From Paramesorhizobium salinisoli (lineage in GTDB: Bacteria > Pseudomonadota > Alphaproteobacteria > Rhizobiales > Rhizobiaceae), in NCBI RefSeq assembly GCF_003335045.1, contig NZ_QOZG01000007.1, positions 1-64,000 of the forward strand: a DNA stretch of 64,000 nt. The letters run 5' to 3'. Positions 52,931-61,929 of this stretch are shown one piece after another. The position numbers and the translations under genes were made by a program. The number at the start of each line of letters is the position of its first letter. Within the stretch, counting starts at the first letter, position 1. The notes below the pieces were generated by a model. That model searched no databases. It was not told the origin of the DNA and worked only from the letters and a program-made list of their open reading frames with translations.

Positions 52931-54055
52931 ATGCAAGCCGCCGACATTCTGAAAGCGCTCGTGAACATACCTTCCGTCGTCGGCACGCCGAATGGCGCGA
53001 TCGTCGAGTGGATCAGGTCTTATCTCGACGGGTTGGGCATCACCGCCCATCTTTTTCCCGGCCCAGAGGGCGACAGAGCCAACCTGTTTGCCTCTATCGG
53101 CCCTTCGGATAATGCCGGCTACGTTCTTTCGGGTCACATGGACGTGGTGCCCGCACACGAGGCGGGTTGGAGCAGCGATCCGTTCACCTTGCGGCGCGAC
53201 GGAGAAAAACTTTATGGCCGCGGCACCACCGATATGAAGGGGTTCCTGGCTGCGACGCTCGCGGCACTTCCCTCGCTGGCGGCCTCGCCGCTTGTGCGGC
53301 CGATTCATCTCACATTCTCCTATGATGAAGAAGCCGGTTGCCGCGGCGTGCCCCATCTCCTGGCCCGATTGCCCGAGCTTTGCGCAGCACCGCTGGGCGC
53401 GGTCATCGGCGAGCCGAGCGGCATGCGGCCAGTCCTCGCGCACAAGGGCAAGGCCGCGGCCCGCGTCACGCTCAGGGGCCGCTCCGGCCATTCCTCCCGG
53501 CCGGATCTCGGCGTGAATGTGGTTCACGCCATGGCAAGTGTGTTGCAGGCGGCGGTATCGAAAGCACATGATCTTGCCAGCGGGCCATTCGACCAGACCT
53601 TCGAACCGCCCTATTCCTCGTTGCAGGCTGGCTTGATCCGGGGTGGCCAGGCACTCAACATCATTCCCGATCACTGCACCCTGGATGTCGAGGCACGGGC
53701 AATTTCGGGCATCAATCCCGCTACCCTCCTGGCGCCGATCCGCAGCGCCGCCGAGGCTTTGCAGACATCGGGAATCTGCGTCGAATGGGAGGAACTCAGC
53801 GCCTATCCGGCCCTCTCACTGGGGTGCCACACAGCTCTCGCCAATCTTTTAACGGAACTCACCGGGCAGGAACCTCTCGCTGCCGTCAGTTATGGCACCG
53901 AAGCGGGGCTTTTTCAGGCAGCCGGCATCGATGCCATCATCTGTGGCCCCGGCGACATTGACCGCGCCCACAAGCCGAATGAATACATCCTGGCCAGCGA
54001 GCTTTCCGCCTGCCAGACCATGATCGAGACCTTGGGCAAGCATTGTTGCGCCTGA
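52931..54055 (+). CDS. M20 family deacylase (acetylornithine-deacetylase/ArgE-like)
   Basis: A 374-residue zinc hydrolase. The first metal histidine is in LSGHMDVVPAHEAGWSSDPF, the bridging aspartate in YGRGTTDMKGFLAA and the catalytic glutamate pair in YDEEAGCRGV. The C-terminal metal histidine is in DRAHKPNEYI. The dimerisation domain (HKGKAAARVTLRGRSGHSSR) is complete. The family removes acyl groups from N-acylated amino acids or diamines. GAGGA lies seven bases before ATG 52931. First gene of the rightward catabolic operon, 30 bases ahead of ghrA. Confidence 0.92.
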   Translation: MQAADILKALVNIPSVVGTPNGAIVEWIRSYLDGLGITAHLFPGPEGDRANLFASIGPSDNAGYVLSGHMDVVPAHEAGWSSDPFTLRRDGEKLYGRGTTDMKGFLAATLAALPSLAASPLVRPIHLTFSYDEEAGCRGVPHLLARLPELCAAPLGAVIGEPSGMRPVLAHKGKAAARVTLRGRSGHSSRPDLGVNVVHAMASVLQAAVSKAHDLASGPFDQTFEPPYSSLQAGLIRGGQALNIIPDHCTLDVEARAISGINPATLLAPIRSAAEALQTSGICVEWEELSAYPALSLGCHTALANLLTELTGQEPLAAVSYGTEAGLFQAAGIDAIICGPGDIDRAHKPNEYILASELSACQTMIETLGKHCCA

Positions 54056-54085
54056 CGTCCAGACCGATTGCAAACGGATTCCTCC

Positions 54086-55009
54086 ATGACCTTTCTCTTT
54101 CACTCCGATGCGCGCCGTGGTGCCATCTTCCAGGCGGTTTTCGCGCGCGATTTGCCGGATTTGCCTTTCTCCATGGACCCTGCAGCGGTCGATCCGGATT
54201 CCGTGCGCTATCTCATCACATGGACTGTTCCAGAAGACATCCCACGCTATGGCAATCTTGAGGTGCTGTTTTCCATCGGCGCCGGCGTTGACCAGTTCCG
54301 CGTCGCCGACGTGCCTGACCATGTGAAGGTGGTCCGCATGGTGGAAGAAGGCATCGTGCGCATGATGCAGGAATATGCGACTCTCGCTGTCCTCTCCCTC
54401 CACCGCGACCTACCGGCCTATGTGTGCCAGCAGCGCGATGGGGTCTGGCGAGCCCTTCCCCCGATACAGGCGTCCGAGCGGCACGTCGGCGTCCTCGGCC
54501 TTGGCATGCTTGGCCAGGCCGTGCTTGAGCGGCTGAAACCCTTCGGTTTCCAGCTTTCGGGCTGGAGCCGCTCGCAGCACGAGATTGAGGGCGTGACATG
54601 CCACGCCGGAGACAGTGCTCTGACGAACATGTTATCGGTAACCGACATTCTTATCTGCCTGTTGCCGCTAACGAACGAAACACGAGGCTTCCTCAATGCG
54701 GATATCTTCGCCCGCCTTCCTCGAGGCGCCGGCCTTGTCCATGCAGGCCGGGGACCACAACTTAACCACCAAGACCTCATCGCAGCCCTCGACAATGGGC
54801 AGCTTTCCAGCGCCGTAATCGATGTAACCGATCCCGAACCGCTTCCGCCCGGCCATGCGTTCTGGAGCCATCCCCGCGTCCTGCTGACCCCCCATGTGGC
54901 AAGCGTCACCCAGCCGCACACCGCCGCCCGCGCCGTCATCGACAATATCAAGCGCTTGCGGGCCGGTCTCGATCCGGTCGGCCTTGTCAACCGCGGCCGC
55001 GGATACTGA
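54086..55009 (+). CDS. Glyoxylate/hydroxypyruvate reductase A-like D-2-hydroxyacid dehydrogenase
   Basis: A 307-residue protein of the D-isomer-specific 2-hydroxyacid dehydrogenase family, GhrA branch. The NAD(P) motif [17 protein letters not shown] lies near residue 140. The catalytic arginine is in [15 protein letters not shown], the glutamate in [14 protein letters not shown], and the histidine in [15 protein letters not shown]. The ribosome site is weak (GGA eight bases before ATG 54086). It would reduce a 2-oxo acid or glyoxylate in the pathway. Confidence 0.9.
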   Translation: MTFLFHSDARRGAIFQAVFARDLPDLPFSMDPAAVDPDSVRYLITWTVPEDIPRYGNLEVLFSIGAGVDQFRVADVPDHVKVVRMVEEGIVRMMQEYATLAVLSLHRDLPAYVCQQRDGVWRALPPIQASERHVGVLGLGMLGQAVLERLKPFGFQLSGWSRSQHEIEGVTCHAGDSALTNMLSVTDILICLLPLTNETRGFLNADIFARLPRGAGLVHAGRGPQLNHQDLIAALDNGQLSSAVIDVTDPEPLPPGHAFWSHPRVLLTPHVASVTQPHTAARAVIDNIKRLRAGLDPVGLVNRGRGY

Positions 55010-55032
55010 AGTTCCAACCCGAAAGGAAAACC

Positions 55033-55383
55033 ATGACACTTCTCAAAACCATCGACCCCAACCCTTCATTTGCACCGCGCGACGGCGTTCCGGCTCCTGA
55101 ACGGCTGATCTCCGGAAATCCCAGCTTCAAGACCTGGGCGCAGGACGCCGCTCGCAACGAGACGATCCATACTGGTGTGTGGGAGGCCACACCCGGACTT
55201 ACCCACTCGATCAAGGGCGAGACCTTCGAGTTCTGCCATATCCTCTCCGGTGTCGTGGAAATCACACCGAAGGGCGGCGAGCCGGTGACCTATAAGGCCG
55301 GTGACAGCTTTGTCATGAAGCCCGGTTTCGTCGGAACATGGAAGACAATCGAGACCGTTCGCAAGATCTACGTGACGGCCTGA
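55033..55383 (+). CDS. Cupin-domain protein (EutQ/DUF861-like)
   Basis: A 116-residue single cupin barrel. Core strands are visible in VWEATPGLTHSIKGETFEFC and HILSGVVEITPKGGEPVTYK, then AGDSFVMKPGFVGTWKTIE. The classic two-histidine metal motif is reduced, as in the DUF861 (Cupin_3) group. GAAAGGA is present before the ATG. Its role in the operon is unclear: a metabolite-binding or isomerase function is possible. Confidence 0.85.
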   Translation: MTLLKTIDPNPSFAPRDGVPAPERLISGNPSFKTWAQDAARNETIHTGVWEATPGLTHSIKGETFEFCHILSGVVEITPKGGEPVTYKAGDSFVMKPGFVGTWKTIETVRKIYVTA

Positions 55384-55387
55384 ATGC

Positions 55388-55426
55388 GCGGGCAGCGGCG
55401 GCCATCCACGCCCCGTCGCTGCCCGC
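55388..55426. terminator. Hairpin after the cupin gene
   Basis: GCGGGCAGCG (55388-55397) and CGCTGCCCGC (55417-55426) form a perfect 10-base stem right after the cupin stop. No U-tract follows, so it may be an attenuator, an mRNA-stability element or a weak terminator separating the first three genes from the next three. Confidence 0.5.
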
Positions 55427-55560
55427 CAGATGGAGCGCCGAAGAATAAGCTGCCCAACGGCTGCAAAACGGTTTTTTCCGCCGTCACCCGGTCGCGATCA
55501 GATCATGTTACTTCCGCCGATCCGCTAACATCGCGAAACAGCGATCCGAGGTATTCTCAA
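55427..55560. other. Gap between cupin and aldehyde dehydrogenase genes
   Basis: About 130 bases, enough for a second promoter. I cannot point to a clear -35/-10 pair; CGATCAGATCATG is a possible regulator half-site. Confidence 0.3.
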
Positions 55561-57024
55561 ATGACCCTGAGTTTCGAGCCAGACAGCCTATCCCTACCCA
55601 TCGGGCATTTTATAGGAGATCGCCTCGTCCCGGCAGATGGCGTCATTGCCATGCATCGTCCCTCTGATGGAAAAAACTATGCCGGTTGCCCGCTCGCCGA
55701 TGCGGATTTCGTCGATCGTGCGATAGAGACCGCCAACGCCGCCCTGAAAACAAGCAACTGGGGCGGGGTTCGGCCGCGTGACCGGCTGAATGTGATGCAC
55801 CGCTGGGCGGACATGATCGAACAGGAGGCCGCCACGCTGGCGAGGCTGGAGGCTCTTTCCTCCACCCGTCCCGTTGGCCATCTCGTCGCAGGCGACATCG
55901 CCGTTTCGGCCGAGCAGATCCGGTTTTTCGCCGAATTTTCCGACAAGGAAGGCAGTGACCTCGTGCCGACCGACGACGGCAATCTCGGCATGATCCTGAC
56001 CGAGCCCTATGGGGTGGTCGGCGCCATCACGCCCTGGAATTTCCCCATCTCCATGGCGGCATGGAAGCTCGGCCCGGCGCTCGCCGCCGGCAATGCCGTG
56101 GTGCTGAAGCCCTCCGAAATGACCCCCTTTTCCGCCATCTATCTTGCCGAACTCGCCGTGCGTGCCGGTCTGCCGGCCGGACTGATCAATGTCGTGCTGG
56201 GCGATGGCCAGATCACCGGCAATGCAATCACCGGGCATCCGGATATCGCGAAGGTCAGCTTCACGGGATCCACCCGCGCCGGTTCCGCGATCATGGAGAA
56301 CGTCGCCCGTACAGGCATCAAGCCGATAACGTTGGAACTCGGTGGCAAAAGCCCGCAGCTTGTCTTCGCCGATGCCGATCTTGAAAAGGCGGCGGCAGCG
56401 ATTGCCACCAGCATCATCAGCAATGCGGGACAGGCCTGCGTCGCCGGTTCGCGCCTCATCGTCGAGGAGCGCGCTGCAGCGCCGCTTGTCGAGGCGATCC
56501 TGCGTCACATGACTGCCGTCCATCCCCTGCCGACCTGGGACGCGGCAGCACAGTATTCGCCGATCATTTCGGACAGACAGCGCCAGCGTATCCATTCAAT
56601 CGTCTCGGCCGCCGTTGCCGCCGGCGGCGAATGCCTTGCCGGCGGCACGCCGATGGATGCACCTGGTTATTTCTACACGCCGACGCTCATTGCCGGTGTC
56701 GATGCGGTATCGCCGGCCGTCACTGAAGAGATTTTCGGGCCGGTGCTCACGCTCCAGACCTTCCGGGAAGAGGAAGAGGCACTGTCGTTGGCCGAACACC
56801 CTACCTACGGACTAGCCGCCGGGCTTTTCACCCGCGACCTCTCCCGGGCGGTCCGACTCACCCGTCGCCTTCAGGCCGGAACCGTCTGGGTCAACCGCTA
56901 TGGCCGCTCGCGCGACCATATCCTGCCGACCGGCGGCTACAAGCAATCGGGCATCGGCAAGGATCTTGGCCGCGAGGCCTTTCACGCCAACCGCAAGAGC
57001 AAGAGCGTCTTGATCAGCCTTTAA
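55561..57024 (+). CDS. NAD-dependent aldehyde dehydrogenase
   Basis: A 487-residue ALDH-superfamily enzyme. PWNFPISMAAWKLGPALAAG (cofactor), FTGSTRAGSAIM, the general-base LELGGKSPQLVFADADLE and the catalytic NAGQACVAGSRLIVEE are all present; the C-terminus (TGGYKQSGIGKDLGREAFH) is intact. The branch resembles betaine-aldehyde/gamma-glutamyl-aminobutyraldehyde dehydrogenases (PuuC/BetB). The start ATG 55561 has GAGG nine bases ahead; the open frame upstream lacks codon bias. Next to the amine oxidase on the other strand, it probably oxidises an amino-aldehyde. Confidence 0.9.
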   Translation: MTLSFEPDSLSLPIGHFIGDRLVPADGVIAMHRPSDGKNYAGCPLADADFVDRAIETANAALKTSNWGGVRPRDRLNVMHRWADMIEQEAATLARLEALSSTRPVGHLVAGDIAVSAEQIRFFAEFSDKEGSDLVPTDDGNLGMILTEPYGVVGAITPWNFPISMAAWKLGPALAAGNAVVLKPSEMTPFSAIYLAELAVRAGLPAGLINVVLGDGQITGNAITGHPDIAKVSFTGSTRAGSAIMENVARTGIKPITLELGGKSPQLVFADADLEKAAAAIATSIISNAGQACVAGSRLIVEERAAAPLVEAILRHMTAVHPLPTWDAAAQYSPIISDRQRQRIHSIVSAAVAAGGECLAGGTPMDAPGYFYTPTLIAGVDAVSPAVTEEIFGPVLTLQTFREEEEALSLAEHPTYGLAAGLFTRDLSRAVRLTRRLQAGTVWVNRYGRSRDHILPTGGYKQSGIGKDLGREAFHANRKSKSVLISL

Positions 57025-57037
57025 GGACCTAACCGCC

Positions 57038-58078
57038 ATGAAAACCCACAGGATTGCGCTTATGCCCGGCGACGGCATCGGCCGCGATGTCACCGCAGCC
57101 GCCTGGTCGGTGCTGCTGAAGGCTGCCGGTACGGCCGGCTTTGCCCTCCAGGGCACCGCGTTTCCATGGTCCTGCGCCTTCTATAAGGAAACCGGCGCAA
57201 TGATGCCCCAGGATGGCATCGAGACGCTACGCGGGTTCGACGCCATCCTGCTCGGCGCGGTCGGTTGGCCAGCACAGGTGCCTGATTCGGTCTCGCTGCA
57301 TGGTCTCTTGCTGCCGATCCGCAAGAATTTCGTTCAATACGCCAATATTCGCCCCCATCGCCTGCTGCCGGGCGTTCAGGGCCCGCTCAAGGCGGACGCT
57401 TTCGACATTCTCTGCATCCGTGAGAACACTGAGGGCGAATATTCCGGCGCCGGCGGTCGCATTCATAACGGCACTGCCGACGAGGTGGCGGTCGAAACCG
57501 CTATTTTCACCCGTACCGGCGTCGAACGCATCCTGCGTTTCGCCTTCGATCAGGCCCGTGCCCGCAGCGGAAAGCTCGCCTCGGTGACGAAGTCGAACGC
57601 GCAGAAATATTCGATGGTGTTCTGGGACGACGTGACCCGCGAGTTGGCCGCCGAATACCCGGATGTTGTGGTCACCAGCTACCATATCGACGCCATGGCC
57701 GCGCGCATGGTCATGGCTCCAGAGTCGCTCGATGTGGTCGTCGCCTCCAACCTTTTTGGCGACATCCTCACCGATCTGGGCGCCGCCATCCAGGGAGGGC
57801 TCGGCTTTGCCGCTTCCGCCAACATCAATCCGGACAAGAGCGTACCCTCGATGTTCGAGCCGGTGCATGGTTCTGCGCCTGACATCGCTCATCTCGGCAT
57901 CGCCAACCCGATCGCCACAATCTGGTCCGGCGCGATGATGCTCGACCATCTGGGTGAATCTGATGCCGCCACCGCCATCATGGCCGCGATCGAACGCACG
58001 ACCGCCAGCGGCATAGGTACTGTTCCGGGCAAGGACCGGACGGATGCCATCACGGCCGCTGTTCTCGCCGCTCTGTGA
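57038..58078 (+). CDS. Tartrate/D-malate-type decarboxylating dehydrogenase (IDH/IPMDH family)
   Basis: A 346-residue beta-decarboxylating dehydrogenase. The substrate-site segment CIRENTEGEYSGAGGR, the metal site SNLFGDILTDLGAAIQGGLG and MFEPVHGSAPDIAHLGIANP are characteristic of the tartrate dehydrogenase/D-malate dehydrogenase branch rather than leuB or icd. It should oxidise and decarboxylate a 2-hydroxy dicarboxylic acid. It starts 13 bases after the aldehyde dehydrogenase stop. Confidence 0.9.
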   Translation: MKTHRIALMPGDGIGRDVTAAAWSVLLKAAGTAGFALQGTAFPWSCAFYKETGAMMPQDGIETLRGFDAILLGAVGWPAQVPDSVSLHGLLLPIRKNFVQYANIRPHRLLPGVQGPLKADAFDILCIRENTEGEYSGAGGRIHNGTADEVAVETAIFTRTGVERILRFAFDQARARSGKLASVTKSNAQKYSMVFWDDVTRELAAEYPDVVVTSYHIDAMAARMVMAPESLDVVVASNLFGDILTDLGAAIQGGLGFAASANINPDKSVPSMFEPVHGSAPDIAHLGIANPIATIWSGAMMLDHLGESDAATAIMAAIERTTASGIGTVPGKDRTDAITAAVLAAL

Positions 58079-58100
58079 CATCCCTGGGAAAGACAGAAAA

Positions 58101-59558
58101 ATGCAGACTTTGAAAGAACCCAACCTTTTTCGCCAGCAGGCTTTGATCGGTGGTCAATGGACCCCGGCGGCATCAGGCAGCACGGTCGATGTGATTGACC
58201 CCGCCACCCAGACAGTGGTCGGCACAGTGCCGGATATGGGCGCCCTTGAGACATGCGCGGCGATCGAAGCGGCATCCGCCGCCTATGGCGCCTGGAAGAA
58301 GAAGACGCATGCCGAGCGGGCTGCACTGCTGGAAGCTTGGCATGCGCTGATGCTCCAGCACATCGAAGATCTCGCGCTGATCCTGACCACAGAACAGGGC
58401 AAGCCGCTTGAAGAGGCCCGCGGCGAAATCCGCTACGGCGCCTCCTTCGTCAAATGGTTTGCCGAAGAGGCCCGGCGCATTGAGGGCCACACCATCCCCT
58501 CACCCACATCGGACCGGCGGATCATCGTGCTGAAGGAGCCGGTTGGCGTCTGCGGCATCATCACCCCGTGGAATTTCCCGAACGCGATGATCACCCGCAA
58601 GGTGGCCCCGGCCCTTGCCGCCGGCTGCACCGTCGTCATCAAGCCTTCTGAATTTACCCCATTTTCCGCACTGGCAATCGGCTGGCTCGCCGAAAAGGCA
58701 GGCATTCCGGCCGGCGTGATCAACATCGTCACCGGCATGCCGGCGGATATCGGCAATGAGATCATGGCAAACGAGACAGTCCGGAAAATTTCCTTCACCG
58801 GATCTACCCGTGTCGGATCGCTTTTGATGCGCGGCGCGGCCGACAGCGTGAAACGGCTTTCGCTTGAGCTCGGCGGCAATGCGCCGTTCATCGTCTTCGA
58901 CGACGCTGATCTCGACCTTGCCGTCGAGGGTGCGATCGCCTCGAAGTTCCGCAATGGCGGCCAGACCTGTGTTTGTGCCAACCGCCTGCTCGTGCAGGCC
59001 GGCGTCTACGAGGCCTTTGCCGCAAAACTCGCCGCCCGCGTCAATGCCATGAAGGTCGGTCCCGGCACCGAAGCCGGCGTCTCGATCGGGCCGATGATCA
59101 ACGAAGCGGCTATCGCCAAGATCAACCGTCATGTCGAGGATGCCGTCGCAAAGGGTGCAAAAATCATCGCCCGCGGGGCAGACCTGCCGTCTGGCCGGCA
59201 ATATACCACCCCGATTGTCCTGACCGGCGCCACCACGGACATGGTGCTTGCCAGTGAGGAAACCTTCGGCCCGGTCGCGCCGCTCTTCCGCTTCGAAAGC
59301 GAAGACGAGGCGTTGGCGATTGCAAACGGTACGCCCTTTGGACTTGCCGCCTACTTCTACACGGAGAGCCTGAAGCGCGCCTGGCGTGTCGGAGAGGCGC
59401 TTGAATTCGGGATGGTCGGCCTCAACACCGGCGCTATCTCCACCGAGGTCGCCCCCTTTGGCGGCATCAAGCAATCCGGACTTGGACGCGAAGGTGCGAG
59501 GGCAGGCATCGAGGAATATCTGGAGATGAAATCCTTCCACATGGCCGGGCTCGCCTGA
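58101..59558 (+). CDS. gabD: Succinate-semialdehyde dehydrogenase (GabD-like)
   Basis: A 485-residue ALDH with GabD features: PWNFPNAMITRKVAPALAAG, FTGSTRVGSLLMRGAADSVK, LELGGNAPFIVFDDADLDLA (general base) and NGGQTCVCANRLLVQ (catalytic cysteine). The family oxidises succinate or glutarate semialdehyde to the diacid. GGGAAAGA precedes ATG 58101, 22 bases after the previous stop. Last gene of the rightward operon, followed by a strong terminator. With a class III aminotransferase at 62783 it would complete amine-to-diacid conversion. Confidence 0.9.
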   Translation: MQTLKEPNLFRQQALIGGQWTPAASGSTVDVIDPATQTVVGTVPDMGALETCAAIEAASAAYGAWKKKTHAERAALLEAWHALMLQHIEDLALILTTEQGKPLEEARGEIRYGASFVKWFAEEARRIEGHTIPSPTSDRRIIVLKEPVGVCGIITPWNFPNAMITRKVAPALAAGCTVVIKPSEFTPFSALAIGWLAEKAGIPAGVINIVTGMPADIGNEIMANETVRKISFTGSTRVGSLLMRGAADSVKRLSLELGGNAPFIVFDDADLDLAVEGAIASKFRNGGQTCVCANRLLVQAGVYEAFAAKLAARVNAMKVGPGTEAGVSIGPMINEAAIAKINRHVEDAVAKGAKIIARGADLPSGRQYTTPIVLTGATTDMVLASEETFGPVAPLFRFESEDEALAIANGTPFGLAAYFYTESLKRAWRVGEALEFGMVGLNTGAISTEVAPFGGIKQSGLGREGARAGIEEYLEMKSFHMAGLA

Positions 59559-59575
59559 GCCATCCGCCAGAATGA

Positions 59576-59604
59576 AAAAGGGGGCACCCAAAACACCCCC
59601 TTTT
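59576..59604. terminator. Bidirectional rho-independent terminator
   Basis: AAAAGGGGG (59576-59584) and CCCCCTTTT (59596-59604) form a nine-base stem with an 11-base loop and T/A flanks on both sides. It lies between the convergent semialdehyde dehydrogenase and amine-oxidase genes and serves both. Confidence 0.85.
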
Positions 59605-59641
59605 CGCTGCCGTAACACACCCACCTGGAAAGTGGGCAGCC

Positions 59642-60916
59642 TTACTGAAACCGGTCGAGCGCCTTGTAATAAAGTCCGACCAAAGGCAGGAACCAGGGGG
59701 TGCCGAAATGCCCCGGAACCACTGGCCAGTCGAGATCCTTAAGCGGATTTTGGTCAGGCCGTCCCAGCATGGCATCGGCAATCGTCATGCCCAGATGGGT
59801 GGAAAGCTGTGCGCCATGGCCGGAATACCCCATCGCGTACCACACTCCATCGTGATATCCGGCGCGCGGGAAGCGGTCCTTGGTCATGTCGACCAGCCCG
59901 CCCCAGCAATAGTCGATCTCCACATTGGCAAGCTGTGGGAATATCCGCACGAGGTTTTCGCGCAGGATCGCGCCGCTCCGGGCATCTGAACGCTGGTCGG
60001 ACGTGGCCGAAAAACGCGCCCGACCGCCGAAGATCAGCCGGTTGTCCGGCGAAAGCCGCCAGTAATTTCCAATGTTCATCGAGTTCACACAGGTGCGGTT
60101 GCCCGGCATGGTCGCAGCGACCTCGGCATCGGTCAGCGGCCGTGTGGCGATGATGAAACTTCCGACCGGGATGATGCGACGCCGGAAGTAGCCGAAATTC
60201 GAAGTGGTATAAGCGCCGGTCGCGACCATAACCTGATCAGCGCTCACGATGCCCCTTGCAGTCTTCAGCACATGCCTTCCGTCCGTCTGAAGATGCTCCT
60301 TTACCGCTGCCTTCTCGGCGATGACAGCGCCCCTCCGGCTTGCGGCCGCGGCGAGGCCAACGACGTAGCGCCCCATATGCATCATCGCGCTCTTCTTCGA
60401 CAGCATGGCGCCGTGGAAAGGCGAGCCGACCTCATCCTTGAGATCAGCGGGGGTAAGCAGAGCCGTATCCGGATCCGCTTCGGCATGCAGGGCCTCGAAA
60501 TTCCTCGCAAGACTTTCGAAATGCTGCGACTTGGAGGCAAGCTTCAGCTTGCCGGCCCTGCGGAAATTACAGTCGATACCCTCCTCGGCGATGATCGCCT
60601 CGAGCGTGTCGATGGAGGCGTCGAGCGCACGATAGAGCGCGATGGCGCGTTCCTTGCCGAGTTCTTCCTTTGCCGCCAGATAGCCATGCGCAAGACCATT
60701 GTTGAGATGGCCGCCGTTACGCCCCGACGCGCCGTAGCCGACGGTCTGCGCCTCCAGCACGATCACCTTTGTCCCGGCCTTGGCAAGCTGCCGCGCCGCG
60801 CTGAGGCCGGTAAAGCCGCCACCGATCACCGCGACGTCATAATGACCATCGATCGGTGCCCCCCGAGCGCCTTCGAATCCGGCTGCTGTATCGTGCCAAT
60901 AGGACAGGTATTTCAT
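59642..60916 (-). CDS. FAD-dependent amine oxidase (gamma-glutamylputrescine oxidase/PuuB-like, DAO family)
   Basis: A 424-residue flavoenzyme. The FAD motif VAVIGGGFTGLSAARQLA lies near residue 28 and the second Rossmann acid in KVIVLEAQTVGYGASGRNGG. The C-terminal signature YCWGGLVDMTKDRFPRAG and YAMGYSGHGAQLSTHLG are characteristic of PuuB/glycine-oxidase-like enzymes. It would oxidise an amine, or gamma-glutamyl/N-acyl amine, to an aldehyde plus H2O2 or ammonia. Downstream of the HAD gene on the same strand (15-base gap), and convergent with gabD. Confidence 0.9.
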   Translation of the reverse strand: MKYLSYWHDTAAGFEGARGAPIDGHYDVAVIGGGFTGLSAARQLAKAGTKVIVLEAQTVGYGASGRNGGHLNNGLAHGYLAAKEELGKERAIALYRALDASIDTLEAIIAEEGIDCNFRRAGKLKLASKSQHFESLARNFEALHAEADPDTALLTPADLKDEVGSPFHGAMLSKKSAMMHMGRYVVGLAAAASRRGAVIAEKAAVKEHLQTDGRHVLKTARGIVSADQVMVATGAYTTSNFGYFRRRIIPVGSFIIATRPLTDAEVAATMPGNRTCVNSMNIGNYWRLSPDNRLIFGGRARFSATSDQRSDARSGAILRENLVRIFPQLANVEIDYCWGGLVDMTKDRFPRAGYHDGVWYAMGYSGHGAQLSTHLGMTIADAMLGRPDQNPLKDLDWPVVPGHFGTPWFLPLVGLYYKALDRFQ

Positions 60917-60931
60917 GGATTTTGCCTTTCC

Positions 60932-61600
60932 TTAAAGCCCGACGACGCCCGGCAGGCCGGAAATATCGGCGATCTCCACATAGCCGTAATAGGGATTGGC
61001 CGGTTCATGGCCGCGATTGACCCAGACCTTGTTCTTGATACCGAGATCATGGGCCGACATCAGATCGTAGCGGAAGGAGGAGGAGCAATGCAGGATATCC
61101 TCCGGGCCGCACCCCAACATGTCGAACATGTATTCGAAAGCCTGGAAACGCGGCTTGTAGGCCTGGGCCTGCTGGGCCGTATAGACGGCATGGAACGGTG
61201 CCCCGAGCTTTTCGACATTGGACATGATCTGCGAATTCATGGCGTTGGACAGGATGACGAGCGGAATTTCCTTGGCGACCCTTGCAAGACCGGCCGGCAC
61301 ATCCGCATGCGGCCCCCAGGTCGGTACGCGCTCATAGACAAACCGGGCGTCCTCGTCCTTGAAAGCAACAGCATTGCGTTTGCAGGTTCGCTCCAGCGAA
61401 TTGTGAACCACCTCGTCATAAGGCTTCCAATCGCCCAGAATCTCATCGAACCGATAGGCGGCGAAATTCTTGATGAACTCCTGCATCCTGGGCTCGTCCA
61501 GCAGACTCGCGTAGAGGTCGCGCGCGGCTTCCGCCATCTGGAAATGGGTCAAGGTCCCATAGCAGTCGAAGGTGATGTATTTCGGGCGGAAAGTCGTCAT
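60932..61600 (-). CDS. HAD hydrolase, haloacid dehalogenase type II
   Basis: A 222-residue HAD-superfamily protein. The nucleophile is in ITFDCYGTLTHF, motif II in LVILSNAMNSQ, the lysine in QAYKPRFQAFEY and the tail acids in SSFRYDLMSAHDLGIKNKVW. The spacing matches L-2-haloacid dehalogenases, but C in DCYGTL (usually DAYGTL) is a small difference. Natural substrates may be phosphate or chlorinated acids. ATG 61600 or 61606 can be the start; GAGG lies nine bases before the former. Confidence 0.88.
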   Translation of the reverse strand: MTTFRPKYITFDCYGTLTHFQMAEAARDLYASLLDEPRMQEFIKNFAAYRFDEILGDWKPYDEVVHNSLERTCKRNAVAFKDEDARFVYERVPTWGPHADVPAGLARVAKEIPLVILSNAMNSQIMSNVEKLGAPFHAVYTAQQAQAYKPRFQAFEYMFDMLGCGPEDILHCSSSFRYDLMSAHDLGIKNKVWVNRGHEPANPYYGYVEIADISGLPGVVGL

Positions 61601-61929
61601 GCGCATGATCCTCGATTGGGGCAGGCCCTGGAGCCGGACTGTGATGTTTGGATCATAGATCTGCTTGCGCTAGCCGTACCGACCGAATTGCAAGATTTGA
61701 AAGCAGAAAGTTTCGTGTCACCTGTCCCGTTTGGTATTTGGTTGCGGAGGTTGGTCGCGTTGGGGGCATGTGAAGGCCGTTATGCCGACGCTGCCGGATC
61801 ACCCTCACGGCATAAGATGCGGCGGTCGCCTGCTGCTACGGCTAAAGATATCGCGGCTGGTGCTGCCTTCAGATAATCTTCCGGCGCTTTGCCCGTAACA
61901 CTGGTGGTCAGGAAACGAAGGTATTGCCC
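61601..61929. other. Divergent promoter region
   Basis: About 330 bases between the HAD gene (leftward) and the GNAT gene (rightward). It should contain both promoters and a regulator site. I see no clear palindrome or -35/-10 pair, and no gene. Confidence 0.4.

Noticed and set aside
55594-56595. A 333-codon minus-strand frame
   Set aside because: Antisense shadow of the aldehyde dehydrogenase at 55561; no domain, no ribosome site.
58500-59624. A 374-codon minus-strand frame inside the semialdehyde dehydrogenase gene
   Set aside because: Antisense shadow of gabD, rich in G, D, R and H with no domain, and it runs across the terminator.
60272-61876. A 534-codon open frame on the plus strand
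   Set aside because: It is antisense to the amine oxidase and HAD genes, which have clear family motifs. Long antisense frames are expected at this GC content; the translation has no recognisable domain.
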